A stretch of 64,000 nucleotides of DNA, from assembly GCF_000336715.1 (NCBI RefSeq), contig NZ_AOMF01000174.1, forward strand, positions 197,480 to 261,479. Direction: 5' to 3'. Position 1 is the stretch's first letter; every line of letters begins with the position of its first letter. Source of the DNA: Halococcus thailandensis JCM 13552 (GTDB lineage: Archaea; Halobacteriota; Halobacteria; Halobacteriales; Halococcaceae). Positions 6,772-16,056 of the stretch are shown here, piece after piece. The notes below the pieces were generated by a model. It had not been told where the DNA came from and did not search any database. It worked only from the letters and a program-made list of their open reading frames with translations. The translations under genes and the position numbers were made by a program.

Positions 6772-9491
6772 GCATCGTCATCGAGTCGGTGACACTCGAC
6801 GGGATCAAGAGTTACGGCGAGAAGACCACCGTCGATCTCGGCGAGGGCGTGACGGCGATCCTCGGCGACAACGGGGCCGGCAAGAGCACGATTCAGGAGG
6901 CCGTCGGCTACGCGCTGTTCGACAGCCACCCGTTCAGCAAGCAGGACCGGCTCGTGCGCGAGGGCGAATCCTCAGGCATGATCGGCGTGACGTTCACGAA
7001 CCGGACGAGCGACGCGCAGTACACGGTCCGTCGGTGGGCCGGCCGGTCGAAGTACGAGGTGCTCGACGGGAGCGGCGACAACCTCTCGCTCGACGGAACG
7101 AGCGAGATCAAGGGCTGGCTCTGCGGGCAGCTCGGCGTCGACGATCCCGGCGATCTCTCGGAGGTGTGGGAGCGAAGCGTCGGCGTCGCTCAGACGGATT
7201 TCCTCGCAGACTTTACGAAAACCGAGACCGAGCGCATCGACACGTTCGATCCGCTGTTCGACATCGAGCGCTATCGCGAGGCCTACAAATCACTCGGCGG
7301 GCTCGACGAGGAGTTCGACGACGACATCCAGGACCATCGTGACGAGATAATCGGTCTCGACGCTAGACTGGAGGAGCTTCCCGACGTCGAGGAACGCGTC
7401 GAGGAGCACGAGGCGACCATCGCGGAGCTAGCCGACGAGATCGAGGCGCTGTCGGGGGCGATCGAGGAACTCGACGAAGAGCACGAGCGGCTCGAAGGGA
7501 TCGAGGACGAACTCGACGACGCCGAACAGGAGCTGGCGACGCTCGAAGAGACGAAGATCCCGGCCCAGGAAGAGAGCCTCCAAACGGCCAAAGAGCACCG
7601 TGACGAGGCGCGAACGGCCGGCGAGACGCTCGCGGCGGTTCGCGAGGAGTACGAACGCCACGAGAGCGCACAGGAACGCCTCGACGAACTGGAAGAACGA
7701 CGGGCCGAACGCGACGAGATCGACGACGAGCGCACCGATCTCGGCGGCGAGATCGACCTGCTCAAACATCGGGTCGCCAGCTCGAAGGACGACCTCCATG
7801 CGGCTGAAACAGCACGCGAGCGAGTGCGCGAGCTCGAACCCGAAAAGGAGCGCTACGAGGCGCTACAGGACGAGATCTCACAGCTGGAGGATGATGCCGA
7901 GCGCCGTGACGAAATCGAGAGTGAACTCAGAGACGTCGACGACGAGATCGAGGAACTGCGCGCCGAAGCCACGGAGCTCGAAGCGGAGATCGAGGAGGCC
8001 GAAGCGCAACGCGACGAGGCAGAGACGCTCGCCGCGCGCCAGGACGAACGACAGAACCTGCTCGCCGAGCGGAAGTCCCTGCAAGCCGAGCGAGAGGAAC
8101 TCCGCGAACAGAACGAGGAGCTGCAAGCCATCGAGATCGGTGGCAAGTCGGCGGTCTCGTGTCCGACCTGCGATCAGCCCGTGACTGCGGACCACCGCGA
8201 GAGCGTCCTAGAGCGCAACCGCGAGCGCATCGAGGAACTTACTGAGGAACGACTGCCCGCGATCGAAGAAGAGATCGAGGCCGCCGAGGAGCGTATCGAG
8301 GCCGCTCGGGAGGCGAAGGCGGCGACCGATCGGATTCCACAGCTCGAACGCGAGCACGACTCGATCGAGGAAGAGGTCGCCGAGCTGGAGGCCGAAAAGA
8401 GCGAGTACGTGGCCGAGCGCGACGAGCTCGACGAACGGCTCGACGAACTGCCGGACAAACGCGAGACAGTGGCCGAACTCGACGGCGTGGCCGAACAATA
8501 CCACACCGCGAAGGCGACGATCGAGAGCGCCGACGGGGTAGAGGCGACCCTCCGTGAAGCGCGCAGCGATCTCGGCGAGCGACTCGTCGCTTACCGGGAA
8601 CTCGGTGACGAATTGGGCGAGTTCGACGGGCTCGACCGTGAGATCGAGACGACGAAGGAGACGATCGCCACAACCGAGGACGCTTACCGGACCTACATCC
8701 AGCACGAACCCGTCGCCGAGAGCCTCGACGAGCGTCAGGCGGCGGTCGACGAAGAAGGTGAGGCGCTGGCGCGGCTGCGCGCCGAGCGAAAAGAAGTCGA
8801 CCAGCGGGTTACGGAGCTCGACGAGGCGTTCGACGCGGCGCGACTCGACGAGATCGAGGAGGAACTGAGCGAACGGAAGACGACTCGTGCCAAGCGCGAA
8901 CAGCAGCGCGAGGACAGGGAAGAGGATCTCACGGACGCGCGAGAGCGCCTGGACGAGCTCGAAGCGAAACGCGAGCGGAAGGCGGCGCTGGAGGCGGAGA
9001 TGACCGAGCTCGAACGCGATCGTGAGTTCGCCCGCTGGGCGCGCGACAGCCTCCAGCAGGGTGCCGAGGACCTGCGCGATCTCACGACGAGCGAGATCGG
9101 CGACCGGGCGAACGACATCTATCAGGCGCTGCGCGCCGCCCCGACAGAGACGCTGGTCTGGGATCGGACGTACAACCTCCGGGTTCGTGTGCGCGGGCAG
9201 AACAAGCCGTTCGACACGCTCTCCGGTGGCGAGAAGATGGCCGCCGCGCTGTCGGTGCGCCTCGCGATCCTCGAACGACTCGCCGCGGTCGGGATGGCGT
9301 TTCTGGACGAGCCGACCGCGAACCTCGACGAGCACAAGAAACGGAACCTCGTCGATCAGCTGGAGGAGTTCGATCGGCTGAACCAGCTGCTCGTCGTCAG
9401 CCACGACCGGACCTTCGAGTCGATGACCGAGCGGGCGATCGAGCTCGAAAAGGACGAGGATCGGGAGATGACACGGGTGGTGAGCGACTGA
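6768..9491 (+). CDS. rad50: DNA double-strand break repair ATPase Rad50
   Basis: A 907-residue SMC-like ATPase. The Walker A motif GDNGAGKST is at 33-41. A long antiparallel coiled coil rich in Glu, Arg and Leu is interrupted at its midpoint by the zinc hook CPTC (about 465-468), through which two molecules dimerise. The ABC signature LSGGEKM lies near 818 and Walker B FLDEPTANLD near 845, with the His-switch region (VVSHD) after it. Together with Mre11 it forms the ATP-gated nuclease complex that tethers and trims DNA ends. It overlaps mre11 by 4 nt and shares one base with the nurA start. Confidence 0.97.
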   Translation: MSIVIESVTLDGIKSYGEKTTVDLGEGVTAILGDNGAGKSTIQEAVGYALFDSHPFSKQDRLVREGESSGMIGVTFTNRTSDAQYTVRRWAGRSKYEVLDGSGDNLSLDGTSEIKGWLCGQLGVDDPGDLSEVWERSVGVAQTDFLADFTKTETERIDTFDPLFDIERYREAYKSLGGLDEEFDDDIQDHRDEIIGLDARLEELPDVEERVEEHEATIAELADEIEALSGAIEELDEEHERLEGIEDELDDAEQELATLEETKIPAQEESLQTAKEHRDEARTAGETLAAVREEYERHESAQERLDELEERRAERDEIDDERTDLGGEIDLLKHRVASSKDDLHAAETARERVRELEPEKERYEALQDEISQLEDDAERRDEIESELRDVDDEIEELRAEATELEAEIEEAEAQRDEAETLAARQDERQNLLAERKSLQAEREELREQNEELQAIEIGGKSAVSCPTCDQPVTADHRESVLERNRERIEELTEERLPAIEEEIEAAEERIEAAREAKAATDRIPQLEREHDSIEEEVAELEAEKSEYVAERDELDERLDELPDKRETVAELDGVAEQYHTAKATIESADGVEATLREARSDLGERLVAYRELGDELGEFDGLDREIETTKETIATTEDAYRTYIQHEPVAESLDERQAAVDEEGEALARLRAERKEVDQRVTELDEAFDAARLDEIEEELSERKTTRAKREQQREDREEDLTDARERLDELEAKRERKAALEAEMTELERDREFARWARDSLQQGAEDLRDLTTSEIGDRANDIYQALRAAPTETLVWDRTYNLRVRVRGQNKPFDTLSGGEKMAAALSVRLAILERLAAVGMAFLDEPTANLDEHKKRNLVDQLEEFDRLNQLLVVSHDRTFESMTERAIELEKDEDREMTRVVSD

Positions 9492-10720
9492 TGCCGTTCT
9501 ATCCCGGCGAAGTCGCGAACGAGCTCCAGAACTTCACCGAGGAAATCCGGGAGTACGCCGGTGACGACGAACACGTCGTGGCGAGCTATCGCGACACGCT
9601 CCGTGATGCACTCGCCGACTACGACGCCGACCGACTTGCCACGGAGATCGGGCCTCATCCCCAGCCCGGCGCGGCCCCGACCGACGAGTGGGACGAGTCC
9701 GACGAACCAGTGGCGGAGTTCGAGCGATCGGCATCGTGGGAGAGTCACGAGGCCGTCAACCGGTTCGCGAAAGAAGAGTTGGAAGGGATGACGACGATCG
9801 CCGCCGACGGCTCCGAGATCGGTCCGACGGAGGAGTTCACCGTTCCGTTCGGCCTCGTTCAGGTCGCGTGGACGGCAAACCATCACGATCCCGATGGCGA
9901 CTACGATGGCGACGTGTCCAGCCACGTGCTCGGTCCGCGGACGGTGACTGAAGAGGTGGAGGAGGGCGGCATGCGCTACGTCGACGGCCGCGTACCGGGT
10001 CACGAGCGCTACCGTGCGGAAGGCCGTGCGGTCGTCGAGTGTATCCGGCAGTTTGCCGACCGCGATCCGACGCCGGTCGTCGTCTACGATGGGCCGCTCG
10101 TTCCACTCTTTGCCAACACGTACGCGCCCGACGTGCGAGACGAGTACTATCGCGAGACGATGGCGCGGGTGTTGGCGGCGAGCGAGCACCACGAGGTGCC
10201 GGTCGTCGGCTACACCGCCGGCACCAAGCGGACGAACCTCGCGAAAATGCTCCAGCAGGCCTACAGCGAGCGCCTCGGTGACGAGCCGTTGATCGCCGAC
10301 GCGCGAATTCTCGACGGGTTCACAGAGAACTGGGGCGATCGGTCACTGGCGTTCGCCAACCGCTGGGGCGAGACCGTCGACGAACTGGCGACGACCTACG
10401 AGGGCACGGAGTACGGTTTCGCCGAGGAAGTGCTGTTCACGTATCTCGATGTACCGGGTGGTGACGCGATGGACTACCTCGAATTTCCGGAGTGGATTCA
10501 GGATGCGGGCCTCGTCGACCACGTGCTCGACGTCGTTCGCGCCGAGACCGGCGTTGGGCGCGGCTATCCCGAGATCCTCCAGCAGGCCGACGCCAACGCC
10601 GTTCTGGACACCGGTGCGAAGGAGCGATTCCTCGCGCTCGTCCAGGAGTTCGCCGACGAGGAGGGACTGCCGATCGACTGGGACGCGAAGACGCTCAGCA
10701 AGGAGCGACGGCGCCGATGA
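9491..10720 (+). CDS. nurA: NurA domain 5'-3' nuclease
   Basis: A 409-residue protein with NurA nuclease features: the Asp motif AADGSEIG near residue 103-110, the second acidic motif VVVYDGPL near 195-203, and the C-terminal PEIL/DANAVLD block. NurA is a hexamer-associated 5'-3' exonuclease that works with the HerA translocase to generate 3' overhangs for recombination after Mre11-Rad50 action. It is translationally coupled: its ATG uses the last base of the rad50 stop, and its own stop overlaps the next start by 4 nt. Position in the Mre11-Rad50-HerA operon strongly supports the call. Confidence 0.92.
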   Translation: MPFYPGEVANELQNFTEEIREYAGDDEHVVASYRDTLRDALADYDADRLATEIGPHPQPGAAPTDEWDESDEPVAEFERSASWESHEAVNRFAKEELEGMTTIAADGSEIGPTEEFTVPFGLVQVAWTANHHDPDGDYDGDVSSHVLGPRTVTEEVEEGGMRYVDGRVPGHERYRAEGRAVVECIRQFADRDPTPVVVYDGPLVPLFANTYAPDVRDEYYRETMARVLAASEHHEVPVVGYTAGTKRTNLAKMLQQAYSERLGDEPLIADARILDGFTENWGDRSLAFANRWGETVDELATTYEGTEYGFAEEVLFTYLDVPGGDAMDYLEFPEWIQDAGLVDHVLDVVRAETGVGRGYPEILQQADANAVLDTGAKERFLALVQEFADEEGLPIDWDAKTLSKERRRR

Positions 10721-11403
10721 GTGGCGAGATCGATGGAGATCAGACAGCTATGACGGACCACGAACCGGTCATCGGCGACGATGACCTCACGATCGCGAGC
10801 ATCGTCGAATCGAACGGCCAGATGGACTACGTCGCCGAGGTGTACCGCGACCACGACAAGGCGTCCGTGCCAGAAAAACAGGACTACGAGTTCGGTCAGC
10901 CAGTGTATATCACGACGACGGTGCGCGGCGAGGAACGCGCGCTCGTCGGCGTCGTCTACGAATCGCGGCTCGTCAACCCCGATCAGGGGCGCGACGGACC
11001 GCGGCTCTCGACGCCGGATCAGGAACTGTTCGTTCCCGGCTACGTCGACGAGAAACAGACGCTGCTCGGCATCGCGCTGCTCGGATTCGCCGAGCTCGCG
11101 CCCGCGGAGGGAGGGCAGGAGTTCGCGTCCGTGTCACAGGAACTGCCGCGATGGACGCTCGACATCGACGATTCGGTGTCGAAGCTCTCTGGCGCTGGCT
11201 TCCGGCGATTCCACCAGCCCGACGGGCAGCTCGCGCTGCGCTACTACGACCGGCTCATCACCGCCGCCGAGCGGTTCGGAGCGGAGGTGACGCTCTCGTT
11301 GATCGAGCGACTGCGCGCGGAGACCGATCGGGAAGCGATGCTCGACGTGATCGAGCGGAAGGTCCGCTGGGAAGCCAGTACCGACCGCGGGGTGGTGCGA
11401 TGA
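10717..11403 (+). CDS. HerA-NurA operon protein, HAS-barrel-like (inferred)
   Basis: A 228-residue acidic protein between nurA and herA, overlapping both by 4 nt. Its N-terminal 90 residues (IASIVESNGQMDYVAEVY, then FGQPVYITTTVRG, ALVGVVYESRLVNPD) look like a small beta-barrel comparable to the HAS-barrel that forms the N-terminal domain of HerA-type ATPases. The C-terminal part is helical, with a repeated pattern of Leu and Arg (LSLIERLRAETDREAMLDVIE). No catalytic motif is evident. I infer a structural or regulatory partner that docks on HerA or NurA. The gene also contains a downstream Met at codon 12, but the coupled ATG at 10717 is preferred. Confidence 0.7.
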   Translation: MSGEIDGDQTAMTDHEPVIGDDDLTIASIVESNGQMDYVAEVYRDHDKASVPEKQDYEFGQPVYITTTVRGEERALVGVVYESRLVNPDQGRDGPRLSTPDQELFVPGYVDEKQTLLGIALLGFAELAPAEGGQEFASVSQELPRWTLDIDDSVSKLSGAGFRRFHQPDGQLALRYYDRLITAAERFGAEVTLSLIERLRAETDREAMLDVIERKVRWEASTDRGVVR

Positions 11404-13055
11404 GCGACGTGCCCGAGCCGCCCACTGGCCGCGGGATGGATGCTGCCTCCGAGACGGTGGTCGGCACGGTGGCCGAGCCCGGCGAGCGCGCCGACGAGTT
11501 CGTGTTCGTCGCACCGGATGCCGTCGATGTCCGGACGGGGGAGTTCGTCGTCTACGAGACGACCGTCGAGGGCGACTCCTGTGACGTGCTCGCCCGGGTG
11601 ACGAACGCCGAGCAGGAGCGCGGACTTCCCGGCGAGTTCCTCGCTGACCCGGGTGTGGAACCGGAGGCCGTCGCCGACGCGCTCGGCGTGCCGAGCGGCG
11701 ACGTCGAGATCGATCGCGTGAGCGCGCGCGTCGTCGGCTACTTCGATACGGAGATGGAGACCTTCGCCAACCCGCGCTCGTTGCCCGATCCCGGTTCGCG
11801 CGTCGCGCTCGCGAGCGACGAATTCCTGGAGGCGGTGCTTCCGGCCGCGGACTGGGAGAGCGAGAGCGCTACCGCCCACGTCGGCTGGCTGCTCAACCGC
11901 GAGACGAAGGCTGCGAACGTCTTCATGCCGATCGATGCGTTCGCCGCGACCCACCTCGCGGTGCTCGCCTCGACGGGCAGCGGGAAATCCTACACCGCGA
12001 GCGTCGTCATCGAGGAGATGCTGCGCCCGCAGTCGCGGGCCGCGATGTGCGTCTTCGACCCGCACGGCGAGTACGACACGCTCGACGGGATGCGAAAGGA
12101 CGAACATGCCTCGGTATTCCAGGATGGGGCGTACACACCGGAGGTCAACGTCGTCACGCCCGACGAGATCACCGTGGCGATCCCCGACCTGAACTACGGC
12201 GATCTGCTCGCGTTGCTCGACGAGCCGAGCGAGCGGATGAAGGAGCTGCTCGACAGGGCGTGGCGAGAGCTCCAGAAGGAATCGAACGAGATCGGCGTTC
12301 GAGATATCATCAGCAAGTGCGAGGCGCTCGACGAGGGCGATCACGGAACCGCCAGCGCGCTCGCGTGGCGGCTCAATCGTGCGCTCAACCGCGATCTGTT
12401 CGCCAGTGCGGCGCGCAACGACCTCACCGATCTCGTCGCGCCGGGTCAGGTGACGGTGCTCCAGCTGAACCGGCTCTCGGAGGACGACCAGCAGATGCTC
12501 GCCGCCGCGCTGCTGCGTAAGCTCTACGAGGCGCGCAAGGACGCGATGCGCGGCGACGGCGACGATCTCGACTTCCCGCTCTTTACGCTGCTGGAGGAGG
12601 GCCATCGCTTTGCGCCGGACGGCAGCGCCCGCTCGCTGCCGATTCTCCGGACCATCCTCTCGGAAGGTCGGAAGTTCGGCTTCGGCGTGGGCATCATCTC
12701 ACAGCGGCCCTCGAAGCTCGACGCCGACGTGCTCTCCCAATGTGGCACGCAGATCATCATGCAGATCCAGAATCCGAACGACCAGCAGGCGATCCGCCAA
12801 TCGGTCGAGAGCGCCGGCGAAGACGTGCTCGATGAGCTTCCGGGGCTGACGCCCGGCCAGGCCGTCATCGCCGGCGACGCGATGAACACACCCGTACTGA
12901 CCCGGATTCGTGAGCGCCACACGCAGCACGGAGCCGAGAGTCTCGATGCGACCAGCGAGTGGCGCGATAGCTGGGAGTCGTGGCACGAAGAGCAGAATCG
13001 TGGTGTGGTCGATCCGTACGAATCTGACGAGGAAGTGGACGAGACACCGCTTTGA
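11400..13055 (+). CDS. herA: DNA double-strand break repair helicase HerA
   Basis: A 551-residue hexameric FtsK/HerA-type ATPase. The N-terminal HAS-barrel spans roughly 1-150, Walker A ASTGSGKSYT lies near 190-199, Walker B LLEEGHRF near 396-403, and the sensor and arginine-finger region (LPILRTILSEGRKFGFG, IISQRPSKLD) follows. The tail is acidic. The protein is a bidirectional DNA translocase that powers NurA resection. It is the last gene of the mre11-rad50-nurA-X-herA operon, and its start overlaps the preceding stop by 4 nt. Downstream the base composition drops sharply, marking the operon end. Confidence 0.95.
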   Translation: MSDVPEPPTGRGMDAASETVVGTVAEPGERADEFVFVAPDAVDVRTGEFVVYETTVEGDSCDVLARVTNAEQERGLPGEFLADPGVEPEAVADALGVPSGDVEIDRVSARVVGYFDTEMETFANPRSLPDPGSRVALASDEFLEAVLPAADWESESATAHVGWLLNRETKAANVFMPIDAFAATHLAVLASTGSGKSYTASVVIEEMLRPQSRAAMCVFDPHGEYDTLDGMRKDEHASVFQDGAYTPEVNVVTPDEITVAIPDLNYGDLLALLDEPSERMKELLDRAWRELQKESNEIGVRDIISKCEALDEGDHGTASALAWRLNRALNRDLFASAARNDLTDLVAPGQVTVLQLNRLSEDDQQMLAAALLRKLYEARKDAMRGDGDDLDFPLFTLLEEGHRFAPDGSARSLPILRTILSEGRKFGFGVGIISQRPSKLDADVLSQCGTQIIMQIQNPNDQQAIRQSVESAGEDVLDELPGLTPGQAVIAGDAMNTPVLTRIRERHTQHGAESLDATSEWRDSWESWHEEQNRGVVDPYESDEEVDETPL

Positions 13056-13156
13056 GGGATGCCTTAGAGGCGTGCGGTTCCCATAGGTTGATTCTGTTGC
13101 TCGTCTCAACGCCGCTCTTTCCAATAGACCCAACATAATTCTGTATTATATGGACT

Positions 13157-13492
13157 CTACTCGTTTTCTTCGACAAGCGAAACCCATGAAACAGCAGATG
13201 CAGTGAAAATGATTGCACCAACGACTTGCATTACATCCCAGAAAGCACCTCTAAATGCCCAGTTTGGTATCGTTCCAAAAACAAGTTTCCATACCGAAGG
13301 TATGAGATAGTAAACCAACGAGAAACCAAACGTGAATGCTGGTGGCAACCCTGTAAGTAATTGTTGAGCAGGAGAAAGCTCAACGTTCTTTTCTTCTTCA
13401 AGTGTTCCAGAAATTGCTGCCCACGTTATGATGGTTGTGAGAAGAAAAACGATGTTGGCAACCGAGAACGGAATGGTGAACAAAACCATCAT
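13157..13492 (-). CDS. AT-rich orphan membrane protein
   Basis: A 111-residue hydrophobic protein with three probable transmembrane helices (about residues 3-28, 47-70 and 85-105), a charged loop after the first (TLEEEKNVELS) and a charged C-terminus (LVEENE). Codon usage and base composition are much more AT-rich than the surrounding genes, which suggests recent acquisition. No family is recognised. It sits alone between herA and tRNA-Val, so it may be a remnant of an integrated element. It could also be non-functional, but the intact frame and plausible topology favour a real gene. Confidence 0.6.
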   Translation of the reverse strand: MMVLFTIPFSVANIVFLLTTIITWAAISGTLEEEKNVELSPAQQLLTGLPPAFTFGFSLVYYLIPSVWKLVFGTIPNWAFRGAFWDVMQVVGAIIFTASAVSWVSLVEENE

Positions 13493-13730
13493 GACCTTGT
13501 GCAGTCAAACGAATGGATTGGATATACGTTTTCGCCGACCATAGTGAAAGTAAAACCGGAACACACGAGTTGTGTCTTGACGACCGGTTGTTTCGTAATA
13601 CGCATCGAACAGTCATATTTCGAATATATTTCTCATATATAGTGGAAAATAATCAATAGATATTATATCGAATATTCTTACCTAAGCATGGGTGTATAGT
13701 TTTGTTTAGATTGAAGTTTCAGGTTTCAAG
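13493..13730. other. AT-rich non-coding stretch abutting tRNA-Val
   Basis: About 240 bp of strongly AT-rich DNA (for example the run around 13620-13690) with no credible ORF. It ends exactly at the 3' end of the tRNA gene. Such sequence in a GC-rich haloarchaeal genome is typical of integrated elements or promoter-rich spacers. I could not find a duplicated tRNA 3' segment in the window that would mark an attachment site. Confidence 0.5.
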
Positions 13731-13805
13731 TGGGTCGGGGCGGATTTGAACCGCCGACTTCCTCCGTGTGAAGGAGGTATCATAACCGGCCTAGATCACC
13801 GACCC
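13731..13805 (-). tRNA. tRNA-Val (anticodon CAC)
   Basis: Read on the minus strand, the acceptor arms GGGTCGG (13805-13799) and CCGACCC (13738-13732) pair over 7 bp, with discriminator A at 13731. The anticodon arm is CCTCC-TTCACAC-GGAGG with anticodon CAC at 13770-13768, so it decodes GUG. The T arm is GGCGG-TTTGAAT-CCGCC. No intron is present in the anticodon loop and CCA is not encoded. The D arm contains the expected GG-containing loop. Confidence 0.96.
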
Positions 13806-13845
13806 CGTGCCCACGGTTTCCGACCGCGAAAGATAAACGTTGCCT

Positions 13846-14379
13846 TCAGTAGTCGGGCGCTTCCTCGCTCACTCCATCGCGCTGGTTCACCACGCGCGCG
13901 AGGGTGAACAGGGCGTCCGAGAGCCGATTCAGGTAGGTCACGGTCTGCTCGTTGATCTCTTCCTCACTCGCGAGCGCGACCGCGCGGCGCTCGGCCCGCC
14001 GACAGACCGCTCTGGCGTGATGGAGGCGCGCGCCGCTGTCGCCACCCCCCGGAAGGATGAACGACTGGAGAGGGTCGAGCTCCTCGTCGTGGGCGTCCAT
14101 CCACTCTTCCAGCTGTTCGACGCGCTCGGCAGTCATCCGCGGGTCGTCCGCGTCGGGCTCGGGGTTGGCGAGATCGGCTTGCACGACGTGGAGGTGGTTC
14201 TGGATCGCGCGGAGCTGCTCGTCGACGTCCTCGTGACCCGTCGGCCGGACCCGCCCCACCGTGGCGTTCACCTCGTCCACGGTGCCATAGGCTTCGATCC
14301 GGGGGTTCGCCTTCGAGACGCGATCCATCGTCCGGAGATCCGTCTGGCCCTCGTCGCCACGACCCGTGTAGATCGTCAT
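13846..14379 (-). CDS. ATP:cob(I)alamin adenosyltransferase, PduO type
   Basis: A 177-residue PduO-family enzyme that converts cob(I)alamin and ATP to adenosylcobalamin. The characteristic motifs are present: N-terminal YTGRGDEGQT (phosphate binding), the DEVNA helix, FILPGG in the middle, RRAERRAV and NRLSDALF near the C-terminus. Length is normal for the family. The start at 14379 (MTIYTG) was preferred to an ATG three codons earlier. It is a single gene between tRNA-Val and thiC, with about 105 bp to thiC on the same strand, and supplies coenzyme B12 in the cytoplasm. Confidence 0.95.
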   Translation of the reverse strand: MTIYTGRGDEGQTDLRTMDRVSKANPRIEAYGTVDEVNATVGRVRPTGHEDVDEQLRAIQNHLHVVQADLANPEPDADDPRMTAERVEQLEEWMDAHDEELDPLQSFILPGGGDSGARLHHARAVCRRAERRAVALASEEEINEQTVTYLNRLSDALFTLARVVNQRDGVSEEAPDY

Positions 14380-14484
14380 ACCGACCATGCGCCCGGCAGC
14401 GACTTATACCCCCGTCGAACTTCGATCCCACCGCAAACGGACAGTCCACACACCGCGAGAATGGAGCGAAAAGAGGGGGGGGGG

Positions 14485-15930
14485 TCAGTCGTCGGCGGGT
14501 TCGCCCTCGTCGTGGGCCACCGCGTCGATCTCGGGGAGTTCGGGGATGGCGCTCGTGTCGTGGGTGCCGACCGGCGGGAGGTTGACCGCCGCGGCGGGCG
14601 AGGCGTCGAGATCGACACCCGTATCGAGTGCGTCCATCTCGCCGTCGGCGTCGCGGGCGTCCTGGTCGATCCGCATCGAGCAGAACTCGATGCCGCACAT
14701 CGAGCAGAAGCGCGCCTCCTTGTAGTTGTCACCCGGCAGCGTCTGGTCGTGCGAGTCCCGGGCGCGATCGGGATCGAGCGCGAGGTCGAACTGCTCGCGC
14801 CAGTCGAAATCGTATCTGGCCCGCGAGAGCGCGTCGTCCCAGTCGCGCGCGCCGGGCAGCCCGTTCGCCACGTCGCCAGCGTGTGCCGCGATCCGATAGG
14901 CAGCGAGCCCCTCACGGACGTCCTCGGCGTCGGGCAACCCGAGATGCTCCTTCGGGGTGACGTAGCAGAGCATCGCCGCGCCCGCGCGGGCAGCCTCTGT
15001 CGCGCCGATCGCGCTGGTGATGTGGTCGTAGCCCGGCGCGACGTCGGTCACGAGCGGCCCGAGCACGTAGAACGGCGCGCCGTCACAGACCTCCTGTTGG
15101 CGCTCGACGTTGCCCCTGATCTGATCCATCGGCACGTGGCCCGGCCCCTCGACCATCACCTGGACGCCGTGATCCCACGCGGTTCGGGTGAGCTCGCCGA
15201 GCGTGTCCAGCTCGGCGAACTGGGCCTCGTCGCTCGCGTCCGCGAGGCTCCCCGGTCGGAGTCCATCGCCGAGGCTGAACGTGACGTCGTGCTCGGCGAA
15301 AATCTCGCAGATCGTCTCGAACTCGGTGTAGAGTGGGTTCTGCATCGCGTTCTCTTCCATCCACTGGGCGAGAATCGAGCCGCCGCGCGAGACGATCCCC
15401 GTCACCCGACCGTCGGTCAGCGGGAGGTGTTCCATCAGGACGCCAGCGTGGATCGTCATGTAGTCGACGCCCTGCTCGGCCTGCTTTTCGATCACGTCGA
15501 GCAGGAGTTCGTGAGTGATCTCCTCGGGGCTCTCGGCGCGCTTGACCGCCTCGTAGATCGGGACCGTCCCGATCGGCACGGGCGAGTGCTCGACGTTCGC
15601 CTCGCGGATCGTGTCGAGTTCGTCGCCGGTGCTCAGATCCATCACCGTGTCCGCGCCGTAGTGGACCGCCGCGTGGAGCTTGCGGAGTTCTTCGATTCGA
15701 TCGCTCGTCGTCTCGCTGTTGCCGATGTTGGCGTTGACCTTCGTCGAGAACTCGCGACCGATGATCATCGGGTCGAGTCCCTCGTGAGCGTGGTTCGTGG
15801 GGATCACCGCCTCGCCCGCCGCGACCTGCTCGCGGACGAACTCGGGGTCGCGGTTCTCGCGCTCGGCGACGCGCTCGATCGCCGGCGTGACGATACCCTC
15901 GCGGGCGGACTGGAGCTGTGTCTGTGCCAT
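14485..15930 (-). CDS. thiC: Phosphomethylpyrimidine synthase ThiC
   Basis: A 481-residue radical-SAM enzyme that rearranges aminoimidazole ribotide to hydroxymethylpyrimidine phosphate for thiamine synthesis. Recognisable blocks are NANIGNS near 67-73, MDLSTG, the TIHAGV and SRGGS segments, [22 protein letters not shown], and the C-terminal [12 protein letters not shown] with the CxxCx4C cluster ligands. The sequence is close to full bacterial ThiC minus the N-terminal extension. A TATA-like CTTTATAATTC on the minus strand (15951-15962) lies about 26 nt from the ATG, so the transcript is probably leaderless. I see no TPP riboswitch, so control would be at transcription. It complements the thiBPQ transporter further along. 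Confidence 0.97.
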   Translation of the reverse strand: MAQTQLQSAREGIVTPAIERVAERENRDPEFVREQVAAGEAVIPTNHAHEGLDPMIIGREFSTKVNANIGNSETTSDRIEELRKLHAAVHYGADTVMDLSTGDELDTIREANVEHSPVPIGTVPIYEAVKRAESPEEITHELLLDVIEKQAEQGVDYMTIHAGVLMEHLPLTDGRVTGIVSRGGSILAQWMEENAMQNPLYTEFETICEIFAEHDVTFSLGDGLRPGSLADASDEAQFAELDTLGELTRTAWDHGVQVMVEGPGHVPMDQIRGNVERQQEVCDGAPFYVLGPLVTDVAPGYDHITSAIGATEAARAGAAMLCYVTPKEHLGLPDAEDVREGLAAYRIAAHAGDVANGLPGARDWDDALSRARYDFDWREQFDLALDPDRARDSHDQTLPGDNYKEARFCSMCGIEFCSMRIDQDARDADGEMDALDTGVDLDASPAAAVNLPPVGTHDTSAIPELPEIDAVAHDEGEPADD

Positions 15931-15950
15931 CGATAACCTAGTTATACTAC

Positions 15951-15962
15951 CGAATTATAAAG
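15951..15962 (-). promoter_or_regulatory. TATA box of thiC
   Basis: The element CTTTATAATTCG on the minus strand is centred about 26 nt before the thiC ATG, the spacing expected for a leaderless haloarchaeal transcript. Confidence 0.6.
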
Positions 15963-16056
15963 TTGACGACCGGCGGCAACGGTCGATACTGGCCCGGGAG
16001 CAATCGACCGAGTGAGGACGACGGACGTTTATACGTCAGCGGGAGAACGCCCAAGC

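Noticed and set aside
13840-15936. Very long open frame (698 codons) antisense to the adenosyltransferase and thiC genes
   Set aside because: It spans two real genes on the other strand, has no domain and results from GC-rich codon bias.
15931-16056. Possible TPP riboswitch before thiC or near the thiBPQ operon
   Set aside because: No conserved thi-box pattern was seen, and the thiC transcript looks leaderless, so no room exists for one.
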